Shown: positions 1 to 47,800 of the stretch, piece by piece
Position numbering within the stretch: the first letter of the stretch is position 1
Layout: the number at the start of each line of letters is the position of its first letter
From: Phallusia mammillata
Lineage: Eukaryota; Chordata; Ascidiacea; Phlebobranchia; Ascidiidae
Assembly: GCA_003260075.1 (NCBI GenBank)
Contig: QLIY01000488.1
Span: forward strand, 1-64,000
DNA length: 64,000 bases
Direction of reading: 5' to 3'
Position numbers and translations under genes: made by a program
The notes under the pieces: generated by a model
What the model saw: the letters and a program-made list of their open reading frames with translations, nothing else
What the model was told of the DNA's origin: nothing
The model's database searches: none

Positions 1-619
1 TTTTTCTTCAATTTTTTGACCCCCGAAAATCGAAAAAACGGAAAGGCAATAGGGAAGGGGACCCATAATTATTTTTTCTGCCCGTAAGAACTTCACAGCC
101 AAGCATGCAAAGCACAACAGAAATATGTGGAAAAGAGGAGAATAATCAGGCGAGGGTTAGCCATGCACAAAACAAACACTTAAACCAAAGCACGATAAAT
201 TAGTTATTATACGTTGGGGCATGTGAAAGTAAAATAAAATTACGTCGTTTAAAAAATCTATGTGTATTTATGATACGACTAAATTATAATCACAAATTTG
301 GTTGTAGAAGGTTAGATAGACTTTCGCTTGTAGAACATTGCATAAAGGGGAAAGTTTGTTACTGTGTGCTTTGTATCTTTAAAAATAGTCATTTTCGAAA
401 CCAACATTTAAACATGTATCTGGCACAGATAAAACACATCTTAAAAACCCCGCCACTAGTCGCATAGGTTGGGCTTTGTTAAAACCATACACGTCGAATT
501 TATCAAGCCGCTGTGTTAATATTTGTGAGTTTTTGTGTTAGCATGCGATAGCATCTCGTACTGTTCGGTCCAAAAATGTTCAGTTTAGCAACCAAAGTTC
601 TGCCATCGGCTGCAACTGT

Positions 620-860
620 TAACGTGACGTCAAGCGTCTACGTCACTGTGATAGCAAAAAAAACTATGACCGCCGAATGGAACCGTACAATGACGTCATA
701 TTTATGCCGTCACAGTGACGTAAATGAGAAAAACGTGAAATGCTCAACCGGATTGTCGGTGAAGTCATGTGATTTACGTCACTGTGACGTTGGGAAGTTG
801 AGATGACAGAAAGATATCCATTCTCTTTCGATGTTGCAAGAACGACGGTGATGACGTCAT
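620..860. promoter_or_regulatory. Cluster of CRE-like TGACGTCA palindromes
   Basis: Full TGACGTCA octamers at 625-632, 691-698 and 852-859, plus several CGTCA/TGACG half-sites. GTCACAGTGACGTAAAT near 709 and ATTTACGTCACTGTGAC near 772 form a 17-base inverted repeat. It could be a CREB/ATF-bound element or a MITE with these motifs in its ends. No gene start is seen next to it. Confidence 0.3.
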
Positions 861-1107
861 GGGAAAGTCCCGTGTTGAAGGTTGCTGTTCGTCGGTCACG
901 AGTATGGCGCGGGAGGCTTATGAAAAATAACAAATTTTGTTTTAAACGATGAATACAAAAACAGATAAATAAAGTTAAAATTTAACAATGAAGAACCATG
1001 CAAGAAAAAAAGTGAGGTGGTCCTATCTTGATAACCTAAATATATAAAATAGTACATTTTGGTTACCTTTTGCATTTGTACGAAGACGGTCGTCGTTGTC
1101 GTCTGTT

Positions 1108-1587
1108 GCTTGTTCGACCTCTGACGTCATTCTCGGCTGCAGCGTCTTGGCCTGTGACATAATCCTGATAAACAAATTTAGGCCTTTCATGGATATGAAA
1201 ACATGTAAAAACCGTTTGGCATATCCCCCCCCCCAAGTGGAACCTGTAAAAACTGAAAATCTGTTTTTTGTTTAATTTTAACAAAAGCCTTAAAAAGCTG
1301 AAAAACAAAATCAAAAATAGGTAAAACCTGCAACAGAGACAAAAACGTTAGTTATTAAAAATACCTATCCGAATTCGGGAAACTGCAGAACACTATTTAC
1401 TGAGGTATTAAAGTCGACAGCTTACAAACTGTAAAACCTTAAAAATGCAAACAAAATCAATCGTAAAACCAGGAAAAAAGACACTTTAACTGTTTAAGAT
1501 TCAACGACCCCCCCCCCTTGCTTGTTCGACCTCTGACGTCATTCTCGGCTGCAGCGTCTTGGCCTATGACATAATCCTGATAAACAA
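1108..1587. repeat. Direct duplicate around a poly-C joint
   Basis: The segment starting GCTTGTTCGACCTCTGACGT occurs at about 1108 and again at 1518, directly after ten C residues (1508-1517). It matches the pattern of other joints in the window. Confidence 0.6.
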
Positions 1588-2220
1588 ATCCTGATAACAA
1601 ATAGTTTTCTAATATCTCTGAAAAAGAAAAAAACACTCCCTGAAACCTGAAAAACAAAACAATTTACTGTTAAGCGTTCCTACCCCAATAAAAAGTTTTT
1701 TTAGTTTTCATCAAGTTTCAAAAAATCCTATATCCTGAAAACCAAAACAGTACTTGTTAAGAAATCTAATTATTATTAAAAAGTTTCCGAAACCTGAGAA
1801 ACAAAATAATTTGTTAATCCTGTAAAAAATATAAAAGCCTGAAAAACAAAACAGAGCAAGTTTAAATCTGTAAAAGAAAACAGGAGGTTAATTTTAATGG
1901 TGAAAATAACGGTCCAAATAGACGTTAAAAGCGACATGCTTTATTGTTCAAACGTTTCGGCAAATGCTCATGCCATCATCAGTGATATGAAGGCCACATC
2001 AATTGCACCCGTTTATATACACTTTAGTCCAATCCAAACATTTTACGCAAAGGCAAGGCTGGGAAAGTTAGCAACGGTTTGCGCCCTACAGGGTGGCTCA
2101 CGGGACTTTTCGGGCAAAATGCTATGCCGGCCCCCTCCAGCTCACGAGCCTGAGCTATCATTGGGAGTAGCTGTGTCCCTACTCTGGTCCCGCCTACACC
2201 GCGGCCAATGCAATGCGGTG

Positions 2221-3040
2221 GAGGCCGTACCCAGGCCGTGTTTCTATGCGCACCTTATTTTAGCTAAAGCCATTTACCAACGCGCCACACCTAGCTAGAA
2301 ATCAATCTAAACTAAGGCCCTACGTGGCGCGAGAATCCCAAACGTACCCCACCTATGTTGTCTAACCTAACCCTAGTTAAAGAGTGCTTCTCTAGTCCTT
2401 GCCCTAGCGCCAACTTGCTGACGATAGTAGCACTCCTACCGACTTGGACCTTTCTTTGACCGAGGAAGACTTCCTTTACGGGTCCTCTTCGGACAAAGAA
2501 TAAGTCGCTCAACCCTAGCGCCAGTTAATCGAAGTTAGGCCTAACAGTTTCGCAATCCAGATTGACCCACGACAGACTCCTATGTTTACATACAAATCAA
2601 TATTTGAAGTTGAAGAACATTGATGATGAACGTAGGCTGACGAGATCATAGCCCCCCCCCCGAGGCCGTACCCAGGCCGTGTTTCTATGCGCACCTTATT
2701 TTAGCTAAAACCATTTAGCAGCGCGCCACACCTAACTAGAAATCGGTCTAATGTAAAGTCCCTAGGTGGCGCGCGGATCCCAAACGTACCCCACCTATGT
2801 TACCTCACCTAGCCTTAGTTAGCGAGTGCTACTCTAATTCTAACCCTAGCGCCAACTTGCTGGTAATAGCACTCCTACCGACTTGGACCATTAATTGAAC
2901 GAGGAAGACAACCTCTATGGGTCCCCCTCGGACAAAGAATGGGTCACTCAGCCCTAGCGCCAGTTAACCTAAGTTAGGCCTAACAATTCCACAATCCCGG
3001 TTGACCCACGGCAGACTCCTATATGTTTACATACAAATTA
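2221..3040. repeat. Direct duplicate (about 400 bp) around a poly-C joint
   Basis: The GC-rich stretch starting GAGGCCGTACCCAGGCCGTG at 2221 recurs at 2661 immediately after the C run 2652-2661, and the next 350 bp are similar with many differences. The divergence suggests two haplotypes or two repeat copies. No gene is supported. Confidence 0.6.
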
Positions 3041-4066
3041 ATAATTGGTGTTGAGAAATATTGGTGATGAATAGGTTGGTGACATCGTAGAGCAGAAAAA
3101 CTTTCCAATCTGTAAACAAAGTAATATTAACTAACGTGTAAAACGATGCAGCAACTGTGATTATAAACGTAGAAAAAAGTTCAATCCAATTACCCTAAGC
3201 ATAAGCGCGGTGCAGATTTCAAAAACGGCATCAATTTAAAAAACGCACACCCGCGTGTGTGACGTCACAATACCCAAAGCAAGTTGCGTTGAGTTGCGAC
3301 TGCATCTTGTAGTAAACTGTTTTTTAGCTCTTATTGTTACTAGTTTAGTTAGGTTGCAAGCATAACTAAGCTTCAATTTATTTATTCATTGCCTTTAATG
3401 CTAGTTTTCTAAAGTGTTCTTAGTACAAATACGCACTGACACACATATATAAGTATAATATGTATGTATATTTATAAATATAAATGTGTATCATATGTAT
3501 GTGAGCATGATTTAGTTTAAACATGCAAAGCAAGTTACTTTAAAATCGAATAATATGCAGATAAAATGTATCGGTTTGCAAAATCAATAAAAACATAACT
3601 TAGATTTACCTTGATGCTTCTAGATGTTTCCACCTCTGCACGTCACAAACACCACGAGATAAATGACTTTGTCAGGAAAGACTTTGGCACGCTGAAAAAC
3701 TTGAGGATCGCTGATTGGTTGTGTCTATCCATGCGTGTCAATTGATGATGTGGCGCGGGGTTTGATTCAAAGGCAGTTTCGGTTTTTGGCAACGTAAACT
3801 ATTATCTCCTAGGGGTAATAATTAAAACTTTTTGTCCCAAACATTTTTTCAATTAATTCTTCCTAAAAACGTGCAGTACCACGTTTGCTCCCTTGATTAA
3901 ATATGTTTAGTATTAATAGGGAATGGAGTGTAATAACGGATTTTTTCAATTTTTTAAACTTCAAAACCAAAAATATGGAAAAAATTTCAAAATCTTCACT
4001 TCGTTTTTTTCAAAAATCGAGTGTCAATTTAAAGTTTCCGATTCCGGATTAAATCAGTTTGGAGGT

Positions 4067-4067
<1 letters not shown>

Positions 4068-4162
<95 letters not shown>
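4068..4162. other. 95-nt poly-C run, probable assembly artefact
   Basis: An uninterrupted run of C. A frame through it reads poly-proline, which is not a gene. Together with the 97-nt poly-G run at 17551 and the many short runs, it suggests incorporation of low-signal sequencing reads at a gap. Confidence 0.7.
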
Positions 4163-4412
4163 ACGTTTAATTTGGTTTGGAATGTCGGTAGTAGGTAGAT
4201 ATTTGACTTAATGTTTTGAGACGTTTTTTTTTCAACTTTTCACAGTGTAAGCTACATCCATTAAGATTCAAGTGTTGCTAGGGTTTGGATTTGGACGATA
4301 AAAAACGCTTATAGCGCCACAAAACGCGAAACACATCTTTGTCGCCTCATAATAGACACATATTTTACCTGTACTTTTACAACGTGCGACATAATTTGGG
4401 ATGTGCCTACTG

Positions 4413-4828
4413 CAATGTTTCTTAACCTGGGGTCGCGACCTCCAAATGGGTCACCAAGAACTTTCAAAAGGGGTCGCGAAGACGATTTTTTATCCGATTT
4501 TATCCGCTTTATAAAAACTGTTCCCGTGATTTCTATGCAGCATAGCAACTCACACGACAGTTTGATTTCGAATAGCCACAACATAAATTTGGTTTTTGGT
4601 TTTTCTTGACATAAAAAGCACGAAATAGTTTAAGGATTTATGTTGATGTGAGCCATGACCACAATTTTAAGGAATTACTGCAGTACAACATACCGAATTG
4701 TTGCAGTGACATGTGATACAAAATGACATTTCTTGTAGTGAAACTTCATTTATTTGTTTGTAAAGGGGTCGCTTGTGTCAGAAAACCTTTCAAGGAGGTT
4801 GCAAAGTAAAAAAGATTGAGAACCACCG
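4413..4828. mobile_element. hAT-type MITE
   Basis: The left end CAATGTTTCTTAACCTGGGGTC and the right end GATTGAGAACCACCG form degenerate inverted repeats. The flanks GCCTACTG and GCCTACTT match at 7 of 8 positions as a target duplication. The inside is non-coding, with repeated GGGGTCGC motifs. Confidence 0.6.
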
Positions 4829-5023
4829 GCCTACTTTAATCAGAAATTGCCATTCGGTGACTGTACAAAAAAAGTGTTCGCGGGCCGCACAAATACGCAT
4901 GTTTGGAGTTTTGGACTATGGTGCTGTTCCAGTTACTATTTTACTTTCTAAATCTACGTATTTTTTACATATGCAGTGTATATTTATTTATACAAGTGAA
5001 AACACAACATAGTGACCTGTAGC

Positions 5024-5258
5024 CATGGGCGCCGGCAGAAAATTTTCCAGAGGGGGACAAATTTTGATAAACACATACTTATGGATAGATTACTAAATTA
5101 AGTAATTATGTACACATAGGCCTAAAATATTTGCATTAAAATTGCGTACACAATGTAAAAATCCCCATACGACCACACGAAATATGTTAATTTTAAGGAA
5201 CCTAAACATTCCAAGGGGGGCAAGTTCCCTCTCTTGCCCCTACGTGCCGGCACCCATG
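5024..5258. mobile_element. Short inverted-repeat element with 8-bp TSD
   Basis: Ends CATGGGCGCCGGCA and TGCCGGCACCCATG are near-perfect inverted repeats. Flanks CCTGTAGC and CCTGTGGC match at 7 of 8 positions. At 235 bp with no coding sequence it is a MITE, probably hAT-like. It lies just downstream of the laminin stop codon and may be within the laminin 3' UTR. Confidence 0.6.
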
Positions 5259-5490
5259 CCTGTGGCACGTTAACATGGTATATATACGTTATAAACAATA
5301 CATGTCCAACCCATGTGTTCTTAAAAAACGATTTGCTTCCACATTCACATATTTAAACTATTTTACGGAGTTAGGTTTGGAACTTGTGGTGTCGGCTCTT
5401 GCAATTACGTTACTTCATGAAAGAAAATAGCAAAGTATACAAAAACATGAGTGAACCAGGGTTATGTGATGATTGGCAAGCAGCAGATAT

Positions 5491-40749
<35,259 letters not shown>

Positions 40750-41817
40750 TCTGCTGTAATATCAGTGTTGCACACAAAGTTCTACACCAGTAAACTTGCT
40801 TGTCGTCTCTCGAACAATTTTATACTTTTTTCGCCTTGCCCTTCGTAATCGACGACTTTTTGCACACTGACTGATTTTTGGGGGGGGGGATTCTACACCA
40901 GTAAACTTGCTTGTCGTCTCTCGTGCAAATTTATTCTTTATACGCCTTGCCCTTCGTAATCGACGACTTTTTGCACACTGACTGATTTTTCCACAATCAG
41001 GCAACGTCTTGTACGCTTCACTGCCTGTCTGTAACGAAAAAAGAGACGTCGGCTTTTCTCTTTTCATGGCCGGCGTTTTTCCACCCCGCCAGCTGACCTT
41101 TCGAGCGAAACGTTTGTTCAGAGGCGACGGCCTATTCTTTCTGGCAATAAAGGCTTGAGCGAAACCGCACTGAAATTGTCGCCTTGTGACCCAGATTGTA
41201 TTTATGACGTAACTGTCTATTGTCTCACGTATCACAATGCAATTGTTCTCAAATTGTTTTATCACATAAAACAAGTAGATAATTGTCGCATTCAGTGATG
41301 TCATAATATGCCAGTTGAGTTTGCTTTATTGATAATGTTTTTAACACATACATTTCAATCATGTTAAAACAGGAGTTATTAGATTGTCTGCATTCAAAAG
41401 TACGTTGGTACGCAATCCACCAAAGCAAAAAGGTCAGTTTCCAGATAAACCCGAACCTTGAAAGGTAAACATTACTGACATAACTTTCTAACGATGTCTG
41501 CTCAAAGTAAATAAGATTCGCATATTTCTAAAATTCTTTTGACATTGCAAAGTTTATAATGTTACTATTGAATAGAACTGAAAGCAAACACTAATATCAT
41601 TTAACTTGACAGCATATGGCTTCTCTAAAACACGCAATCTAGGCAAATCTACTAAACGTATTGCAACTTTTGTAAATACTGACGGTTAGGGCTTTTGGGT
41701 TAGGGTGAGGATTTGAAATATAATATAACATAAGCAGATAACCCTATGGGGATAATGTTCTAACATGTGCAAACTTCTTATTTAACTAGTATATCAACGT
41801 ACTGTTTAATTGTGTAG

Positions 41818-44800
41818 AAATGAAGACTTACGTAAGGCGGTTCACGCCCTACAGTTCGTGCCTGATTATGAGGAGGCGGAAAAATCTCATTCCGACGTTT
41901 TCGCGGAAGTTTATGGAAAGAAATATCCAATTCTCACAGTTCATTGCATGAAGGTTTGCGAACTAGAATATTTTAACAAGGAATTTGCCAAAAAAATGTG
42001 TTAATAATTTGTCCATTTAGTTCAACAACGCAATCAACATACTTTTTGCGTCACAAAATCTCCAAGTTAATCTGAATTTACTTTCCAAACTATCTATATT
42101 TCATAAAATGATTTTTTTACCCGATTGTATCGCTTCGTATCAAGTGCACAGTATTGTGGGACTGTGTTCTGTAGAAAAATGTGACGGTTCTTGTATACAT
42201 AGGAATATCAGTTCTGGCCTTTCGTAGCCAGTGAAAAAGGGGGGGGGGACCCGATTGTATCGCTTCGTATCAAGTGCACATTATTGTGGGACTGTGTTCT
42301 GTAGAAAAATGTGACGGTTTTTGTATACATAGGAATATCAGTTCTGGCCTTTCGTAGCCAGTGAAAAATGGGACGGCTGTACATCACTAAGGGTGACCGA
42401 GGGCGATCTGCTATCCACACTTATGGAAACATACCAAAAACTAGAAGAGACCGGTCATGTAAGCATTGTAACTATACCTTATATGTCTACTGGTAACCGA
42501 CTAGTGCGACCAATTTTGTAAGTTCGTTTGTAGTTTATGCTCCATACACACTTTTTCGACATAAAGGGTCTTTATCAGTGCACCTTTTGACCACTAGGCA
42601 TTGACCGTATAGACTAGTGTAGTCACATTACAGCACTCCAGTTTTTGGAAGGACTGTTTGTTTGCCAGTGTAAATTGACTTGTATTCATCTTAAAGACTC
42701 ACAATAAAAAAGGCAACAACCAGAATCATTTCCATGAGTATTTATTTGTAACGGTTAGATTTGTTAAATTAAAGTTCTCATGAACTATTTTGGGCCAGAT
42801 TTACGCAAAAGTCAAACAGTCAAGGTCTTACTGTTAGTATAGGTGCGCACCTTAAATCACGTGGCCTCGAAATGTGTGACCCGTTAGTGCTAAATCTCCA
42901 ACCAATTATCCCGCAGACATAGGTCCAACCTCATGTCTCACAGAGGCGAGAATTTCCCACACAAAGTAAATTTTATTTGTCTGTCCCACTTTAGGGGTTA
43001 TTGTAGGTCACCGGGTGCTTTTTACACTTTGGTGCAAAATGTCCAGCGGATTACGTAACGGTTCACGGATTACGTAAAGGTTTTAGTCGCACATTTTGCT
43101 GTATGGTGAACCGTATTTGTTTGTGGGGTATGGGTTACGAACAAAAATGTCAATTTGTCATTGTTTATCGGATTTTCTCCTTATTTTTAAAGACAACGCC
43201 TTATTAATCATACTTGTACTTTTCAAAAACGCGTCATGTTTGTCCTAGTTTTAACAGCCTTGGTTTATTGTAAAGGCTAATTTTGCCCAAGGACAAATAT
43301 ATTTTTTGACAATCTTTTGTTTACCTTTTGGTAGAAAAAGTTGCATTTTAGCTTTGGATCTATCACTTTATAAAATCTAGGCCTATTCTACTGCTTGCCA
43401 TAATACCCTGTTTTTGGTAGAAATTTGCAAAGTGTTTATGCCACTTTCAAATCAGGTTCTTCGCTTTACGACAAACATTTATGAAACCGTTTTGTTCGAG
43501 CGTGGACGGACCTGCTTGAAAAACGCCAATGCCAAACAACTTTCGCGTCACAGCCCGAACTCAGACGACAGTGATTATGGGGGTAAGTTTGAACTTCATA
43601 TGACAAACAGTTATTTTGTCGCAAAAACTTGTTAATAGCCTTTGTTTGTTTCAAAAGTCGAAATGGCTCCTTAAAAGTCATTGCATGGTATGTAAATGTC
43701 TCGAGGTTATTAACAAAGTTGTTTTTTCAACTGTAATGTTTATGTAGTTGATTACAAAGGTAATTTTAAAACATTTTTAAAATCGACAGGGGCTAAAATG
43801 TAAGTTGAGTTTGTTTCGCTTGGTGAAAGAACAACATAGTGACACAATTGCACTAAATGTGACTAAAACAATCACTAAGCCGGAAATAGCCACGCAACGT
43901 TTAAAAAGCAAAATACTGAAGGGCATGCAATTGGTGGTTCATGGCTAAACGGCTGCACACTATATTAAAAATATATATGCGAATTAGAGCTCACAAAAAT
44001 GTTAAGTTGGCGCATTTTCGTTAATAAAAGATTTTCACTTCTGATATAAAACTAAAGGATCCCTTCTATTAAACAGAACCTGCGCCACAAGGGAATGAGC
44101 TCACTAAAATTGCGTTCACGTATTACGGGACGAGCGCTGAACAGCTGCGTCGGATTCTGCGCAGCGAGGGTTTCAAAAAGGTCACAGTTGACGAAATTAT
44201 GCGACAGAACTCCACCACGCCGTCTAGCGGAAATCGTAACAACGACGGTTTGCCCAATTTAAAGGATTTGTGCCGAGGCGCAAGAGGATCAAAGTCAGAA
44301 ATTGGTTTGATGAAACTGGGACAACCAGAGGCCGATGCTCAATCTTCGCTTTTGTTTATGGATTTATCAGGAAGACAACAGAAAGTGATTAAACGGTAGG
44401 AACCATGGGCCCTGAAGAAAACATAAATATGCTGGTTGAGACGTTTTCTGATCGATTTTCAACGATAAACAAAAATACAGTCCAGAAACTAGAGGGCCCT
44501 CATTTGTACCAAACATTATGATCCTAGAGATGCTTTATTTTGCAATTAACCGCAATGTTATTCCGCTTCTAAGCACAAATATGCAGTTCAGTACCCATTT
44601 CATACTTGATTTCCACGGGCTCATTTGACTCATGTGGCCCTGGTGCAGCGCAGCGGCTTTACAGCCCTGTCGTCGGGCCTGATATGAACTATTTCCATTA
44701 GGAATTGCGCATTGTTTAACGTAAAAATTGAAAATAAGAACAACAACCAAGTTTCCGTTTGATCATGAAAAAGCTGTGTCATTTTATCCAGAAATGAGTG

Positions 44801-47800
44801 TGGATATTTTAATCATTGTATATTAAGACTAAAATACCACCACAATCCATATTGACGTCAAGCATCAGACCAATAAACATTTTGAAGCAAAGCTTGTTGC
44901 AGAAAGTTTACTGTTGGCAACATATCCTGGCCGAAAGAACAACAAAATAGAGACAAAATCCTCCCCCGTGGCAACCAAGTGTCCATACTGAATCCACTTA
45001 ATCGTCACGTGATGCTCGAAAAGAAGAAAACACAACGCGAGAAAGCTGCGCGCAGAACAGAACTGTGAGTATCGCCTTCATGTGTTTCACCTTTATGCTC
45101 TTTTTCTTTGTAAAGGTATTTGCTTCGCTTTTTGTCGCTAAATTGCAGCACTAAACATTTTAGAATTTTTAAAAAGCCACAACAATTCTTACTACTGAAA
45201 AGTTTTGCCTCTTAGCTTTTAAAATCGTCTTTTGTTTTATTTGAAAATTAAATTAGTTACAAAGAGACCTAAATCACGCCAAACCTGCTTATTGACTGAA
45301 GCTGAAGGGTAATGTGCCGTTTTTCAGAAAAAATATCGCTCGAAACAATTACGAAAATAATAAGATTCTATTGAAAACAGCAAGAACATTTGATTTAATT
45401 CCTTTTCAAGTCCGTGCGTACTGTTTCTTAATAAGATTCCAACACTAATTTTATGTTAGTTAATTATCAGACAACCTTTTCACGGTGTGCGAAGCGTACG
45501 TGTTGCTGGATAAAAATGTTGACTAACAAAAAAATAATTAAACCTCAAGCCAAACTGAAATCAACCCCATTTTGATGTTTGAAGGCACTCTGTGTTAAAC
45601 GAGGCTTTCGAACGTGCAACGACTCCTTACGAACGTTGGTGGTTCAAAAAACGAAACTACCGAAACGTTGTGAGTATACGGGAGTCTGAGAGTCCGGACA
45701 GCGCCGATATGACGAAGACCGGATCAGGGGAAAGTTCTGATACGTCATCCCGATATGCTAATGACACACCGTCCACAGAACTTGAACACCCCGTGCTGCC
45801 TAGAACCCCAAAGAAGAATAAGCCGATTGTGGTGACGAACGTTGCAGCTGTGGATAAATGGACGTGAGTTGTACTGGATTTAAGAAATGTTTTTATGGTG
45901 ACTTTGCAATTTGCATTGTATTTGTATTTTAAACATTAAATCGATTTTTAGGGCAAAGATAATCTGCGCTAACGCTTTTAAATAAAGAATACATCTTGAC
46001 AATTTCGTGCCGCCAAATCTTCGCTGTTAGTTTGAAAGACTTGTTTATATTTTTCGTACAAAATTTCATGTGGCTGCATCTTTGCGTCTATTTCCTACCA
46101 GGGCATTTCTAAGCAGGTCAATGCACTAGTGCTATTTTTCTACGACCTAACAATGTTGCAAGACTTATTTGCGATTTTTTTTGCTGGTATAAATTTTATA
46201 TTTGGTACGCAATAAAGTAAGTTAACTGTTATATGCGGCCCTAGATATACGCCTAATTGTATTTGGTACTTCGGAAAAATGTTTCCCAATTTCTGTGCTA
46301 GATATTATTTACCCAAAATGCTTCCGTTTTATATCATTAGATGCGAATGCGATGTGTGTACTGGTCGCCTTCTGGGCCTGGACATGTCGTGCAATTCGCC
46401 CCTTCGTATGCTGTACAAGCGATTGGGCAGGTCAGGGGCTCTGCCGCATCACCTAGTGGAACCGCAAAGCCCTCACTTTCCAGAGGAAAAACGCCACTCC
46501 TCTGCCGCTGAACGTCTTTTCCAGCGAGGTGTATAGACTGATGCAAACTTGTATTTACGTTTAACAGTTATTTGTTTAAGTGTTTAGTGTTCTTGTAACG
46601 TATAGGTGTGCAGCGTAGCTCTCCGAAAGCACATCATTCGAAGATGTCCACTAAGAAAAAGACATCTGCGCGGTAAGTAGTTGTCAGCTTTACTCTTGAT
46701 TACGCAACGCTAATGCACGTTTGCATTCCCCAGCTCTTTAGACTCGGTTAAACCAGATTCGGTTAATTCGGTTTTTCGCCTAATTTGTACAAAACTTGAG
46801 GTACAGATGATGTGTTATGTAAGGCTTTAACCAATTTCAACATCGGTTAATCCGGATCTTTACCTAAACCGGACATTTTTTTGTCCAAACGGGTCCGGAT
46901 TAACCGAGGTTTGCTGTATGTTCGACAATGTCTAAAATGTATTTAATTACGTACCCCATCTCTGACATCGTTAAAATAGTTGTGCTGCTTTGGTGCAAAA
47001 TAATATCAACTGTTTTGGTTTAGTAAGAGCCACAAGAAAGCTCCCCCTGTTGACGTTTGGTGGAAATCTGTGAGCACGTACAAGACGCCGTTTTGGCAAA
47101 AGGACAAGAAAGCCCATATGGATTGTAAGTAAATTAAGTGGTGCAATTTTGACAACATATTTGACTGCCTAATTATTCAGCTGTTTCACGAGCAGTATTT
47201 TAAAATATCGCGAGTGATATGTAACTGATAATGGTTCAAAGAAATGCAAGTGTGCAACATTACGATCTTAGAAAACTTTATACCGAGTGAAACAAAAAAG
47301 CTTAACATAGCACCAAAAAAAACGTTTGTTCACACATCAAATTTGGAACAATGATTGTTGTGTGCAAATTATACCTCATCTCTTGACATTGACAATTTGA
47401 AGATAACATTGATTTATTATTTGTTTGTAGTTAAGTTTAACTTGGAATCTATTTTGGCTTTCCGAAATCTTTTTCTTTTTTTCAGGCCTAAAATACAGAG
47501 AAGGGTTTGGGCTTAAAATCGAGAAATTCGGGCTTTATTTGGGCTTGTCTTTCCACCTGGCATATTTTGTGCAAAAATTTACCAATTTTCGATTCTTCGT
47601 ATATAAAACATTTCTGATTCGGGTCAGATTTTGTGATTGTTCTTTCAGTTTGGGCCTTAATTTCTACCCCTCTTATACAGTTCTAGCCTTTAGTGTACGT
47701 GTGTATTTTCTTGCAGCATTGGCAGGTTTCGATTGGCTTCTGAAATCAGCCGACGGTTACGGTTGCGAAAGTAGTGGAAAGAGTGGAATCAATCCGCGAA

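Larger units (their letters stand above)
1..4412. other. Intergenic, no supported gene
   Basis: Low-complexity, AT-rich and repeat-derived DNA with three poly-C joints. The open frames here are short, have low-complexity or repeat composition, and do not chain by splice signals. Confidence 0.6.

Noticed and set aside
1897..2298. 133-codon plus-strand open frame
   Set aside because: It runs through a GC-rich repeat that is duplicated around a poly-C joint. Composition and lack of splice partners argue against a gene.
3923..4198. Open frame with long poly-proline
   Set aside because: It is only a reading through the 95-nt poly-C run, a likely assembly artefact, with no coding character on either side.
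41361..41399. ATG frame starting MLKQELLDCLHSK with a GTACGT donor as first exon of the unrecognised gene
   Set aside because: The donor is phase 0 but the next solved exon needs phase 2, and joining gives an immediate stop. It could still be right if the second exon's acceptor is elsewhere.
41690..41725. TTAGGG-like motifs
   Set aside because: Only two imperfect copies in unique sequence, not an interstitial telomere array.
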